From the NCBI RefSeq assembly GCF_008704425.1, contig NZ_CP023696.1, forward strand, positions 854,501 to 918,500: a DNA stretch of 64,000 nucleotides, read 5' to 3'. The notes under the pieces were generated by a model. That model saw only the letters and a program-made list of their open reading frames with translations. It did no database searches and had not been told where the DNA came from. Positions 8,795 through 17,618 of the stretch are shown in pieces. Both the position numbers and the translations under genes were made by a program. The stretch comes from Streptomyces fradiae ATCC 10745 = DSM 40063 (GTDB lineage Bacteria > Actinomycetota > Actinomycetes > Streptomycetales > Streptomycetaceae). Position 1 is the first letter of the stretch. Each line of letters begins with the position of its first letter.

Positions 8795-10042
8795 GTGCAG
8801 TACAGCCGGGAGAGGGTGAAGCGGGCGCGGTACGCCGTGGCCGCCGTGTTCTGCGTGCACGGCGCGGTCACCGGCAGCTTCGCCACGCGCATCCCCTGGA
8901 TCCAGGAGCACGCCGGGGTGAGTGCCGGGCAGCTCGGGCTCGCGCTGGCCTTCCCCGCGCTCGGCGCGTCGCTGGCCATGCCCCTCGCGGGCGCCGTCAG
9001 CCACCGGCTCGGGGCGCGGACGGCGCTGCGCTGGCTGCTCGCCCTGTGGACGATGTCGCTGGTGCTGCCGTCGCTGGCACCGAACGTCTACGGGCTGTGC
9101 GGCGCGCTCTTCGTCTACGGCGCCACGGCCGGGATGTCCGACGTGGCGATGAACGCGCTGGGCGTCGAGGTGGAGAACCGGCTCGGCCGCTCGATCATGT
9201 CCAGCCTGCACGGCATGTGGAGCGCCGGGGCGCTGATCGGCTCGGCGGCCGGCACGCTCGCCGCGCACCTGGGCGGCGACGCGCGCGTCCACCACCTGCT
9301 GGCGGCGGTGGTCCTCACGGTGCTGGGGCTGGTGTTCTGCCAGGGCGTGCTGGACCTGCGCAGCGCGCCGGACGAGGCCCCGCCGCCGCGCTTCGCGCTG
9401 CCGCCGCGCTCGGCGCTGGTCATCGGGGCGATCGGCTTCTGCGGGGTCTTCGCCGAGGGCGCCAGCCTCGACTGGTCGGCGGTCTACCTGAAGGACGAGC
9501 TCGGTTCGTCGGCGGGGGTCGCGGCCGCCTCGACGACGGCGTTCGCGCTGACGATGGCGGTGGCGCGGCTGGCCGGCGACCGGGTCGTGGACCGGTTCGG
9601 CGCGGTGCGCACCGTACGGGTCGGGGGCCTCGCGGCGACGGCGGGCGGCGTCCTGGTGGTGACCGCGCCGCACCCGGCGGTCGCCATGGCCGGTTTCGGT
9701 CTGCTGGGCCTCGGTGTGGCCGTCGTCGTGCCGCTGGCGTTCGCGGCGGCGGGCCGCAGCGGCCCCAACCCGAGCCAGGCCATCGCCGGTGTCGCCACGA
9801 TCACGTACACCTCCGGGCTGATCGCCCCTTCGCTGATCGGCGGGCTGGCCGACCTGACCTCGCTGACCGTGTCGTTCGCGGTGGTGACGGCGCTGACGTT
9901 CGGGCTGGTGGCGGGGGCGGGCGTCCTGGCGCCGGGCCGCCGGGGCGTCGCCACCGCCGGGGCGGGCACGGGCACGGGCTCCGGTGCGGGTACGGATGCC
10001 GGCGCCGGAGGCACCGGGGCGGGCGGCGGCAAGGGCGCCTGA
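8795..10042 (+). CDS. MFS transporter
   Basis: A 415-residue protein with about twelve hydrophobic segments. GTG at 8795 follows GGGAGGGCCCA. The N-terminal half shows VHGAVTGSFATRIPWIQEHAG, a pattern shared with small MFS permeases of the YbjJ/sugar-efflux type, and the MFS A-like loop MPLAGAVSHRLGART. The last 30 residues are a Gly/Thr/Ala low-complexity cytoplasmic tail. The substrate is unknown; the divergent ROK regulator suggests a sugar or sugar-derived compound, which is inference. Confidence 0.88.
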   Translation: MQYSRERVKRARYAVAAVFCVHGAVTGSFATRIPWIQEHAGVSAGQLGLALAFPALGASLAMPLAGAVSHRLGARTALRWLLALWTMSLVLPSLAPNVYGLCGALFVYGATAGMSDVAMNALGVEVENRLGRSIMSSLHGMWSAGALIGSAAGTLAAHLGGDARVHHLLAAVVLTVLGLVFCQGVLDLRSAPDEAPPPRFALPPRSALVIGAIGFCGVFAEGASLDWSAVYLKDELGSSAGVAAASTTAFALTMAVARLAGDRVVDRFGAVRTVRVGGLAATAGGVLVVTAPHPAVAMAGFGLLGLGVAVVVPLAFAAAGRSGPNPSQAIAGVATITYTSGLIAPSLIGGLADLTSLTVSFAVVTALTFGLVAGAGVLAPGRRGVATAGAGTGTGSGAGTDAGAGGTGAGGGKGA

Positions 10043-10359
10043 CCGCCCCCGTGCGGGGGCGGCGAGCGCCCGGCCGCCCGGCGGGCGGCATCGTGACCGA
10101 TCGGCGTCGGGACCGACCCGGCCCGTGGCCGACCCGGACCGCGAGCGCCCGCCGGACGGGCGCCGCGGCCGGCGGGCGGCCGGGCCCGGCAGCGGCCCGC
10201 CGGACGGGCGCCGCGCCCCCGTGGACCGCCCCGTACCATGTCGTTCGATTATTTCCGGCCGACCGGGCGCCGCACAGCCGCCCGCTCCACCCCGCCCGCC
10301 GGGCGGTGCGGCCGGCAGAGCCACTGAACTGCGGAACGACAGAACGGGAGCACCCACCC
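10043..10359. other. non-coding gap before uracil permease
   Basis: The 317 bp hold no gene. The element CGCCGGACGGGCGCCGCG occurs twice, near 10150 and 10199. The stretch TTCGATTATTTCC near 10244 is the only AT-rich part and may belong to the permease promoter; no full -35/-10 pair is clear. Confidence 0.6.
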
Positions 10360-11796
10360 ATGAACCTCGGCGTGCGCTGGACCCTGCACGGCGACGGGAG
10401 GACCCCCGCTCCCGGAGCCGTGGTGCGCCCCGACGAGCGGCTGTCGTGGCCGCGCACGGCCGGGCTCGGCGCCCAGCACGTGGTGGCCATGTTCGGCGCC
10501 TCCTTCGTGGCGCCCGTGCTCATGGGCCTCGACCCCAACCTGGCCATCATGATGTCGGGTGTCGCGACGATGGTGTTCCTCCTCGCGACGCGCGGCCGGG
10601 TGCCCAGCTACCTCGGCTGCTCCCTGTCGTTCGTGGGCGTCGCGGCGGCGATCCGGGCGTCCGGCGGCGACAGCTCCACCGTCACCGGGGCGGTCCTCGT
10701 CGTGGGCCTCGCCCTGTTCCTCGCCGGTCTGGCGGTGCGGCGCTTCGGGGCGCGGATCATCCACGCGGCGATGCCGCCCGTCGTGACCGGCGCGGTCGTG
10801 ATGCTGATCGGCTTCAACCTGGCGCCGGTCACCGCGTCGACGTACTGGCCGCAGGACCAGTGGACCGCCCTGCTCGTCATGCTCTTCACCGGCCTGGCCG
10901 TGGTCTGCCTGCGCGGCTTCTGGTCGCGCGTGGCGATCTTCCTGGGGCTGGTCTTCGGATACGCCCTGTCCTGGCTCCTCGACCTGGCGTTCGGCAAGAT
11001 CCACTCGCCGGTCGGCGGGGCGGAGGCGGTCGACCACTGGCGGCTCGACCTGTCGGGCGTGGCCAAGGCCGACTGGATCGGGCTGCCGTCGTTCCACGCG
11101 CCGAGCTTCGAGTGGTCGGCGATCCTGGTCGCCCTGCCGGTCGTCATCGCCCTCATCGCGGAGAACGCCGGCCATGTGAAGGCGGTCGGGGAGATGACCG
11201 GCGACCCGCTGGACGACCAGCTCGGCACGGCCATCGCCGCCGACGGCGCCGCGTCGGTGCTGTCCACGGCGGTGGGCGGCCCGCCGAACACGACGTACTC
11301 CGAGAACATCGGCGTCATGGCCGCGACCCGGGTCTACTCGACGGCGGCCTACTGGGCGGCCGCCTGCTTCGCCCTGCTGTTCGGCCTCTGCCCGAAGTTC
11401 GGCGCGGTCGTGGCGGCGATCCCCGGCGGTGTCCTCGGCGGCATCACGGTCATCCTGTACGGCATGATCGGGCTGCTCGGCGCGCAGATCTGGATCAACG
11501 CCGGGGTCGACCTGCGCAATCCGCTCAACCTGGTTCCGGCCGCCGCGGGCATCATCATCGGCGTCGGCGGCGTCAGCCTGAAGGTCACCGACTCCTTCGA
11601 GCTGGGCGGCATCGCGCTGGGCACGATCGTGGTGATCACCGGCTACCACGCCCTGCGCGCCTTCGCGCCCGCCCACCTGAAGAACCAGGAGCCGCTGCTG
11701 GACGCGGGCACCTCCGCGTACGACGAGGGCGTGGAGGGCACGGACGACGAGGGCACGCAGCGCGCCTCCGGCGGCACCCCGCCGGCCGCTTCCTGA
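10360..11796 (+). CDS. NCS2-family uracil/xanthine permease
   Basis: A 478-residue integral membrane protein of the nucleobase-cation symporter 2 family, probably importing uracil or a related base. It has the family's length, about twelve to fourteen membrane segments, and core motifs QHVVAMFGASFVAPVLMGL near the N-terminus, IALIAENAGHVKAVGEMTG with the conserved Glu in TM8, and GGPPNTTYSENIGVMAATR in TM10. ATG 10360 begins MNLGVRWTLHG; the frame is open far upstream through GC bias only. A strong bidirectional hairpin follows. Uracil is the most likely substrate given the pattern, but xanthine cannot be excluded. Confidence 0.93.
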   Translation: MNLGVRWTLHGDGRTPAPGAVVRPDERLSWPRTAGLGAQHVVAMFGASFVAPVLMGLDPNLAIMMSGVATMVFLLATRGRVPSYLGCSLSFVGVAAAIRASGGDSSTVTGAVLVVGLALFLAGLAVRRFGARIIHAAMPPVVTGAVVMLIGFNLAPVTASTYWPQDQWTALLVMLFTGLAVVCLRGFWSRVAIFLGLVFGYALSWLLDLAFGKIHSPVGGAEAVDHWRLDLSGVAKADWIGLPSFHAPSFEWSAILVALPVVIALIAENAGHVKAVGEMTGDPLDDQLGTAIAADGAASVLSTAVGGPPNTTYSENIGVMAATRVYSTAAYWAAACFALLFGLCPKFGAVVAAIPGGVLGGITVILYGMIGLLGAQIWINAGVDLRNPLNLVPAAAGIIIGVGGVSLKVTDSFELGGIALGTIVVITGYHALRAFAPAHLKNQEPLLDAGTSAYDEGVEGTDDEGTQRASGGTPPAAS

Positions 11797-11838
11797 CCGC
11801 CCGGCCTGCCGCCCCGCACGGCGCCGGCCCGTCCCACG

Positions 11839-11883
11839 GCCACCGGGCCCGGACCTCCGCGGTGGAGGTCCGGGCCCGGTGGC
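11839..11883. terminator. bidirectional hairpin terminator
   Basis: A 20-bp perfect stem (11839-11858 with 11864-11883, arm GCCACCGGGCCCGGACCTCC) closes over a 5-nt loop. It lies between the convergent ends of the uracil permease and the flavin monooxygenase genes and should serve both. Confidence 0.93.
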
Positions 11884-11906
11884 GTGCGCGGGGAGGGCGG
11901 CCGGTG

Positions 11907-13598
11907 TCAGTCCTCCGGCAGCTCGACCGGGGCGATCTCGTCGAAGACGTCGCCCGGGCCCGGGTTGGACGGGTCGGTCCCGCCGCCCAGGTGGTGCATG
12001 ACGCCCCACACGGCGTTGAGCGCGGTCTGCACGGCGCCCTCGGCCCAGCCGGCCGTCCACGAGATGTCGTCGCCGGCCAGGAAGATGCCGCGCTTGTCCT
12101 CGGGGAGCCGGTCCTGCATGAAGTGGGTGTACAGGCGGCGCTGGTAGCGGTAGTGGCCCGGCAGGTTGGCCTTGAAGGCGCCCATGAAGTAGGGCTCGTT
12201 CTCCCAGGAGACCGTCACCGGGTTGCCGATGATGTGCTTCCGGATGTCGACCTTCGGGTAGATCTCGCCGAGCGACTTCAGCATGACCTCCATCCGCTCG
12301 TTCGCGGACAGCGGCAGCCACTTCAGGCTGTCGTCGCACCAGGTGTAGGAGAGGCAGATGACGGCCGGCTTGTCCGGGCCGTTGTCCAGCAGGTACGTGC
12401 CGCGGGTCATCCGGTCGGTGAGCGTCATCGACATGACGTCCCGGCCGGTCTCCTCGTCCTTGTCCAGCCAGAAGGGCCGGTCGACCGGGACGAACAGCTT
12501 CGAGGACTCCATGTAGTGGGTGCGCTCGATCGCCGTCCAGTGGTCGATCGGGAAGAGCGAGTCATCGCAGTCGATCTTCGACAGCAGCATCCACGACTGG
12601 GCGGTGAAGATCGCCGCGCGGTAGGTGCGGATGTCGCCGTTCGCGTCGGTGACCGTGATGCGGTTGCCGGACGTGCGGTGCAGCCGGGTCACGGCCGGCT
12701 TGGGGTCGCCGCCGTGCAGGGACTTCAGGGAGGTGCCGAGCGGCCAGTGGACGATCTTCTGCGGCTCGCGCTCCCACAGCCGCAGCGGGAGCTGCTGGCT
12801 GCCGCCGACGATGCCCCGGTGGAAGTCGTCCGCCTCGGTGTAGACGACGCGCAGGATCTCCAGGATGGAGTTGGGGAAGTCGGTGTCCCAGCCGCCGGTG
12901 CCGAAGCCGACCTGGCCGAAGATCTCCCGGTGGCGGAACGACTTGAACGCCTCGGACTCGCACAGGAAGCCGTAGAAGGTCTGGTTGTCGAGCTTCTCGA
13001 CGAGCTTCGCCCAGATCTCGCGGATGCGCGGCACGTCGCGCTCGCGCATCGCGCGGTTCATGTCGGAGAAGTCCGCGCCCTCCTCCAGGCACTTGCTCCA
13101 CGCCTCGGCGACGTCCCGGTACACCTGGGGCAGGTCCGCGACGGTCTCCGCGTAGTGCGTCTCGCCCTTCAGGTCCACGACGGTGGACGGGGTGGACTCG
13201 GCGAGCGGGTTGGGGAACGGCTTCGTCTCCAGCCCGACCAGGTCGATGTAGTGCTGGAGGGCCGTGGAGGACGGCGGGAAGCGCATCGCGCCCAGCTCGC
13301 AGTTGAGCTCCGGGTCGCAGCCGTCGAAACCGACGGTGCGCAGCCGGCCGCCGAGCTGGTCGGCCTCGTACACGACGGGCTTGAGGCCCATCTTCATCAG
13401 CTCGTAGGCGGCGACGACGCCGGACAGGCCGCCGCCGATGACGGCGACCTCGGTGCCGTGCTCGGTGGCGGGCACCTGGCCGAGGCCGGCCGGGTGGGCC
13501 AGGAAGTCGTCGTACGCGTACGGGAAGTCCGGACCGAACATGGTGATCGGCGGCTGGGCGTCGGTGTGCTGGACGGCGGTGGGCACCGTGGACGTCAT
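11907..13598 (-). CDS. FAD-dependent amino-acid 2-monooxygenase-like protein (DavB/lysine monooxygenase type)
   Basis: A 563-residue flavoprotein. The FAD motif VAVIGGGLSGVVAAYEL lies at about 50-66, then VVYEADQLGGRLR and the GAMRFP motif; the C-terminal FAD contact is GIFLAGDDISWTAGWAEGA. The opening ITMFGPDFPYAYDDFLAHP and closing NPGPGDVF stretches closely resemble, from memory, Pseudomonas L-lysine 2-monooxygenase (DavB), which turns an amino acid into the amide one carbon shorter. A nitrilase-family gene directly upstream in the same direction fits the second step. Lysine, tryptophan or phenylalanine could be the substrate; plain amine oxidase is the conservative call. The 89-bp gap to the nitrilase gene suggests one transcript. 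Confidence 0.88.
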   Translation of the reverse strand: MTSTVPTAVQHTDAQPPITMFGPDFPYAYDDFLAHPAGLGQVPATEHGTEVAVIGGGLSGVVAAYELMKMGLKPVVYEADQLGGRLRTVGFDGCDPELNCELGAMRFPPSSTALQHYIDLVGLETKPFPNPLAESTPSTVVDLKGETHYAETVADLPQVYRDVAEAWSKCLEEGADFSDMNRAMRERDVPRIREIWAKLVEKLDNQTFYGFLCESEAFKSFRHREIFGQVGFGTGGWDTDFPNSILEILRVVYTEADDFHRGIVGGSQQLPLRLWEREPQKIVHWPLGTSLKSLHGGDPKPAVTRLHRTSGNRITVTDANGDIRTYRAAIFTAQSWMLLSKIDCDDSLFPIDHWTAIERTHYMESSKLFVPVDRPFWLDKDEETGRDVMSMTLTDRMTRGTYLLDNGPDKPAVICLSYTWCDDSLKWLPLSANERMEVMLKSLGEIYPKVDIRKHIIGNPVTVSWENEPYFMGAFKANLPGHYRYQRRLYTHFMQDRLPEDKRGIFLAGDDISWTAGWAEGAVQTALNAVWGVMHHLGGGTDPSNPGPGDVFDEIAPVELPED

Positions 13599-13687
13599 GG
13601 GGTGCGGACTCCTTGCACGGGTGGAGATGAGGGGGGTGCCGGGCGCGGGGGCTCCGGGCGGTACGGGCGGGGTGCGGCCGGACGGGG

Positions 13688-14485
13688 TCAGACCAGGCCC
13701 TCGTAGAGGGCGGGGCGGCGGTCGCCGAGGTACGGGTTCTCGGCCCGGGACCGCTTCAGGAGCTTTGGGTCGGCGTCGCCGGCGACCAGCTCCTCGCCGC
13801 GGCCGGCGCGGGCGCGGGCGGTGCCGTCGGGCCCCGCGAGCGCGGACAGGCCGACGAACTCGAAGTCGCCCTCCGGGCCGGTGCGGTTGGCGTACGCGAT
13901 GTACAGCTGGTTCTCGAAGGCGCGGACCGGTACGACGGACTCGGCGACGATCTCGGCCGGGTGCATCAGCGCGGTCGGCACGAGGAGGAGGTCCGTGCCG
14001 GCCAGGGCGTGCGCCCGGACGTTCTCCGGGAACTCCACGTCGTAGCAGATCATGAGGCCGACCCGGAGGCCGCCGACCTCCGCCTGGACGACCGGCTGGT
14101 CGCCGGGGGTGAACCAGTCCCGCTCGAAGCCGCCGTACAGGTGGGTCTTGCGGTAGTTCGCCAGGAGGGTGCCGTCGGCGCCGACGAGCAGCGCCGCGTT
14201 GTAGACGGCGGCGCCGTCGCGCTCCGGGTAGCCGTAGGCGATCGCCAGGCCGTGGCGCACGGCGATGGCGGCGGCCTCGCGGGCGGCGGGGCCGTCGGCG
14301 GGCTCGGCGAGCCGGGCGACGCCCTCGCCGATCGCGTAGCCGGTGAGGAACAGCTCGGGGGCGACCAGCAGCCCCGCGCCGCCGGCCGCCGCGCGGGCGG
14401 CGGCCTCGTCGAGGAGCTTCAGGTTCGCGGCCACGTCACCGAGCTGTCCGGAGCTCTGGAGCAGGGCGGTGCGCAGCAGCGGCAT
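13688..14485 (-). CDS. carbon-nitrogen hydrolase (nitrilase family amidase)
   Basis: A 265-residue protein with the complete nitrilase-superfamily triad: Glu in LLVAPELFLTG (about residue 43), Lys in NYRKTHLYG (about 112) and Cys in MICYDVEFPE (about 148). The family hydrolyses amides or nitriles in the cytoplasm. The size matches delta-aminovaleramidase (DavA) as recalled, and the next gene downstream encodes a DavB-like monooxygenase, so hydrolysis of the amide product is the best guess. ATG 14485 starts MPLLRTALLQSSGQLGDV, the usual family start; the longer open frame is a GC artefact. Three TTGCG motifs lie upstream. Confidence 0.88.
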   Translation of the reverse strand: MPLLRTALLQSSGQLGDVAANLKLLDEAAARAAAGGAGLLVAPELFLTGYAIGEGVARLAEPADGPAAREAAAIAVRHGLAIAYGYPERDGAAVYNAALLVGADGTLLANYRKTHLYGGFERDWFTPGDQPVVQAEVGGLRVGLMICYDVEFPENVRAHALAGTDLLLVPTALMHPAEIVAESVVPVRAFENQLYIAYANRTGPEGDFEFVGLSALAGPDGTARARAGRGEELVAGDADPKLLKRSRAENPYLGDRRPALYEGLV

Positions 14486-14569
14486 GGGTGTACCTCGTCG
14501 GGTGCGGAACGGGAGGAGGGGATGCCAAAAAGGTACGGTCCGGGCTTCTCCCCGGACAAGGCGTGACCG

Positions 14570-14628
14570 TTGCGGACCGACCGTCCAAGCGTTGCGCGCT
14601 TGCGGGGGTCGGCGGCGATTCGTTGCGC
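14570..14628. promoter_or_regulatory. three spaced TTGCG motifs upstream of nitrilase gene
   Basis: TTGCGG at 14570, TTGCGC at 14592 and TTGCGC at 14623 give spacings of 22 and 31 bp. The middle copy sits in an AAGCG...CGCTT near-palindrome. The same arrangement appears upstream of the amino-acid permease. They are candidate sites for the neighbouring Lrp/AsnC regulator, by inference. Confidence 0.5.
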
Positions 14629-14692
14629 GGCGGGTGCGGCCGGTGCGCCGGGGCCTGCCGGCGGCCGGGGGCACGGACCTGCCGGGGCGCGA

Positions 14693-14789
14693 GCGGTCGG
14701 CCGGGGCGGGCCGCGCGGGAGGCGGGGGCGCGGGCGGTGGGCCGGGGCGGGGGCGGTCGGCCGGGGCCGGCCGCGCGGGAGGCGGGGGC
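14693..14789. repeat. direct repeat, 37 bp, 60-bp period
   Basis: A 37-bp GC-rich sequence at 14693-14729 recurs at 14753-14789 with a single mismatch. It is non-coding. Confidence 0.85.
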
Positions 14790-14985
14790 CGCACGGCGCC
14801 GTACGGGTCGGCACAGGGCGAAGACGGCCGCGGGCACCGGTGCGCCCGGCGGCGAGCCGCCGGCCGCGCCGGGGCGGTGGGGCACCGCCGGGCCGGGTCA
14901 CGCCGGGGCGGCCCGGCGGGGGGCACGACGGGGGCGGTCCGCCGCGGCGGCGGGCGCGACGGGGTGGGCCCGTCCGCGTCGCCGG

Positions 14986-15441
14986 TCAGGCGGGTGAGCC
15001 GGAGGAGAAGCGGCGCAGGAGCGGGGAGAGCACCAGCACCGACTTGGTGCGCTCCACGAACGGCTCCCCCGCGATGCGTTCCAGGACGCGCTCGAAGTGG
15101 CGCATGTCGGACGCGAAGACCTGGACGATCGCGTCCGCCTCCCCGGTGACGGTGGAGGCGGACGCGATCTCCGGGTACCGCTCGAGACCGCGCTGGATGG
15201 TCTCGGGCGAGGTGTTGCCCCGTGCGTAGATCTCGATGAACCCCTCGGTCTCCCACCCGAGCGCCGCCGGGTCCACCCGGACGGTGAAGCCGGTGATGGC
15301 GCCCTCGGCCCGCAGCCGGTCCACGCGCCGCTTCACGGCCGGCGCGGACAGTCCCACCAGTGCGCCGATGTCGGCGTAGCTGCGGCGGGCGTCTTCGGCG
15401 AGGGCGTGGACGATGCGTTCGTCGAGGTCGTTCAGTCGCAC
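14986..15441 (-). CDS. Lrp/AsnC-family transcriptional regulator
   Basis: A 151-residue protein of normal family length: an N-terminal helix-turn-helix (residues 1-55, LNDLDERIVHALAEDARRSYADIGALVGLS) and a C-terminal RAM ligand-binding domain (about 70-145, SASTVTGEADAIVQVF). The GTG start at 15441 lies 10 bp after the permease stop, so both are probably co-transcribed. Lrp/AsnC proteins sense amino acids and control their uptake or breakdown. The neighbouring permease, monooxygenase and amidase genes fit an amino-acid catabolic regulon. The effector is unknown. Confidence 0.93.
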   Translation of the reverse strand: MRLNDLDERIVHALAEDARRSYADIGALVGLSAPAVKRRVDRLRAEGAITGFTVRVDPAALGWETEGFIEIYARGNTSPETIQRGLERYPEIASASTVTGEADAIVQVFASDMRHFERVLERIAGEPFVERTKSVLVLSPLLRRFSSGSPA

Positions 15442-15451
15442 GGGGCGTGGA

Positions 15452-16924
15452 TCACTTCTCTGCTGTGGCCAGACGGGAGCGGCGCATGCCGTACAGGAAG
15501 TAGAACACGAGGCCCGCGGCCATCCAGAGTCCGAAGACCACCCAGGTGACCATGTCGAGGCTGTACATGCTGTAGCCGCAGAACAGGAAGCCGAGGATCG
15601 GGAACAGCGGGCCGAACGGCACCTTGAAGCTGCGCTCCAGCTCGGGCCGCTTGGCGCGCAGGACGACCACCGCGACGTTGACCAGCGCGAAGGCGAAGAG
15701 CGTGCCGATGCTGGTGGCGTTGACCAGCTCGCCGAGCGGGACGGCCGCGGCGAGGACGCCGCAGAACAGCGAGACGATCAGCGTGTTGTTGCGGGGCGTG
15801 CCCGTCTTCGGCTCCACCTTGGCGAAGACCTTCGGCACGAGGCCGTCGCGGGACATCGCGAAGAGGATGCGGGTCTGGCCGTAGAGCACGGTCAGGACGA
15901 CGCTGGCGATGGAGATGACCGCGCCGGCGGCGAGCAGCGTGCCCCAGAAGCTCTGGCCGGTCACATCGTTCATGATCGCGGCGAGCGTGGCCTCGGAGCC
16001 CTCGAACTTCTTCCAGTCCCAGGCGCCGACGGCGACGGCCGCGACGAGGACGTACAGCCCGGTGACGATGACCAGCGACAGCATGATCGCGCGGGGCAGG
16101 TCGCGCTTGGGGTTCTTCGCCTCCTCGCCGGCCGTGGAGGCGGCGTCGAAGCCGATGTACGAGAAGAAGAGGATCGCTCCGGCCGCGCCGACGCTGGAGG
16201 CGCCGAGCGGCATGAAGTCGGAGTAGTTGCCCGACGAGAAGCCCACGAAGCCGACGGCGCAGAAGAGGACCAGCGCGGCGATCTTCACCACGACCATGAT
16301 CGTGTTGGCGCGCGCGGACTCCTTGGCGCCGCCCAGCAGGAAGAGCATCGCGAGGACGACGACGATCAGCGCGGGCAGGTTGAATATGCCGCCCTCGCCG
16401 GGGGGCGCGGAGAGCGCGTCGGGGAGGGTGACGCCGATCGTGCCGTCGAGCAGCTCGTTGAGGTAGTCGCCCCAGCCGACGGCCACGGCGGCGACGGACA
16501 CGCCGTACTCCAGGAGCAGGCACCAGCCGCAGACCCAGGCGACGAGTTCACCCATCGTTGCGTACGCGTACGAGTACGAGGAACCGGCGACCGGGATCGT
16601 GCCGGCCAGCTCCGCGTAGGAGAGCGCCGAGAACAGCGCCGTCAGGCCCGCGAAGACGAACGCGAGGGTCACGGCGGGACCCGCCAGCGGAACGGCTTCG
16701 CCGAGGACGACGAAGATGCCCGTGCCGAGGGTGGCCCCGATGCTGATCATGGTCAGCTGCCACATGGACAGCGAGCGGCGGAGCGAGCCGCCCTCACCCT
16801 GCCCACCCTCCGCGACCAGGTCTTCCACCGGCTTGCGACGGCCGAGGGCGGAGAGCGCGGAGGGTCCGGCGGTCTTCGGGGCAGAGGGCTCGGCGGCCGG
16901 TGGGGCTGCGCCTTGGTCGAGCAC
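15452..16924 (-). CDS. APC-superfamily amino-acid permease (cationic amino-acid type)
   Basis: A 490-residue membrane protein with about twelve segments after a 55-residue cytoplasmic leader. Conserved APC signatures are present: MISIGATLGTGIFVVLGEA in TM1, AGTIPVAGSSYSYAYATMGE in TM3, and FSYIGFDAASTAGEEAKNPKRDLP in TM6. The pattern is that of the CAT-like, YfnA-type branch of APC transporters. GTG 16924 is preceded by AAGGAG at 8 nt. Co-transcription with the Lrp-type regulator is likely. A basic amino acid such as lysine would match the DavB-like enzyme nearby, but the substrate is not shown by sequence. Confidence 0.9.
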   Translation of the reverse strand: MLDQGAAPPAAEPSAPKTAGPSALSALGRRKPVEDLVAEGGQGEGGSLRRSLSMWQLTMISIGATLGTGIFVVLGEAVPLAGPAVTLAFVFAGLTALFSALSYAELAGTIPVAGSSYSYAYATMGELVAWVCGWCLLLEYGVSVAAVAVGWGDYLNELLDGTIGVTLPDALSAPPGEGGIFNLPALIVVVLAMLFLLGGAKESARANTIMVVVKIAALVLFCAVGFVGFSSGNYSDFMPLGASSVGAAGAILFFSYIGFDAASTAGEEAKNPKRDLPRAIMLSLVIVTGLYVLVAAVAVGAWDWKKFEGSEATLAAIMNDVTGQSFWGTLLAAGAVISIASVVLTVLYGQTRILFAMSRDGLVPKVFAKVEPKTGTPRNNTLIVSLFCGVLAAAVPLGELVNATSIGTLFAFALVNVAVVVLRAKRPELERSFKVPFGPLFPILGFLFCGYSMYSLDMVTWVVFGLWMAAGLVFYFLYGMRRSRLATAEK

Positions 16925-17108
16925 TGCGGGGCTCCTTCATCGCTGCGGGTCGGGGGGTACTGCGGAGACCGGCGGCGGTGCGCGGGCAGCGGGAGCCCAC
17001 GGGGAACCCACGAGGGGAGGGGGGAACCGCCGAGCCGGCGGTCACCGCCACTCCAGGTACGGGCCCTGAGCCTACGGGGAGAGCTTCGCATTCTGAAATG
17101 CAGCGTTG

Positions 17109-17165
17109 TTGCGCATCGGCGGATGATCATTGCGCGCTTCGGGCGCGGACGGGGAAACATTGCGC
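17109..17165. promoter_or_regulatory. three spaced TTGCGC motifs upstream of amino-acid permease
   Basis: TTGCGC occurs at 17109, 17130 and 17160, spacings of 21 and 30 bp, in the same orientation relative to the regulated gene as the 22/31 set upstream of the nitrilase gene. This is the candidate operator of the Lrp/AsnC regulator encoded in the same operon. Confidence 0.55.
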
Positions 17166-17541
17166 TCTGCCGCATGAATCGACATATTGGGGCGTTCGGC
17201 GGCGGAATCTGCGGTCAGGCGTACGGAAGGCGTGGGAGACCCCCGAAGCGGGCACGGGAGAGGCCCGGAACGGGGGCGGACCGAGCCCCGCGCCCGGCCC
17301 GCCCGCCCGCCCGCGTCGACGGGCGGGACGCGGCGGACGGCTGGGGGGGGGAGGGCGTGACCTGCCGCGCGGGGGCGGGTACGCGGGGCGGGCGGTGGTG
17401 CGCGGGCGGGGCCGGGCGAAGGACCCGACGAGGGCCCGGGTGCGGGTCCGGGTCCGGGTCTGCCCGGCGGGGGCCTGTCCGGCGGCGGGGGTCTGTGGGG
17501 CGGTGGCCCTGCGACGGTGGGATACGGCGGCGGACGACGGG

Positions 17542-17599
17542 CTCGGCGGACTCGGCGGACTCGGCGGACTGGCGGACTGGCGGACTCGGTGGACTCGAC
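17542..17599. repeat. 9-bp tandem repeat CTCGGCGGA
   Basis: Three exact CTCGGCGGA units (17542-17568) are followed by CTGGCGGA, CTGGCGGA and CTCGGTGGA variants. The array lies just before the proposed SGNH hydrolase start and makes that gene's 5' end hard to define. Confidence 0.85.
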
Positions 17600-17618
17600 G
17601 GATGAGAACGGACGGCGG

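Larger units (their letters stand above)
14486..14985. other. 500-bp non-coding gap, nitrilase promoter region and repeats
   Basis: No gene is supported, although the sequence is open in many frames. The nitrilase-proximal part (14510-14640) holds the TTGCG motifs listed separately. The rest (14640-14985) is very GC-rich with a 60-bp-period direct repeat. It also lies downstream of the Lrp gene stop, so a terminator may be hidden here. Confidence 0.6.
16925..17618. other. 694-bp non-coding region upstream of permease and SGNH hydrolase genes
   Basis: No gene is supported. The stretch 17080-17200 is markedly less GC-rich than its surroundings and holds the three TTGCGC motifs; it is the likely permease promoter region. 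From 17200 to 17618 the sequence is extremely GC-rich with GGGTCC hexamer runs (17440-17460) and the 9-bp array. Confidence 0.65.

Noticed and set aside
16558..16746. Small plus-strand frames inside the permease and other genes that look Arg-rich and basic
   Set aside because: They are frame shadows in GC-rich coding DNA with arginine-heavy composition and no ribosome-binding sites.
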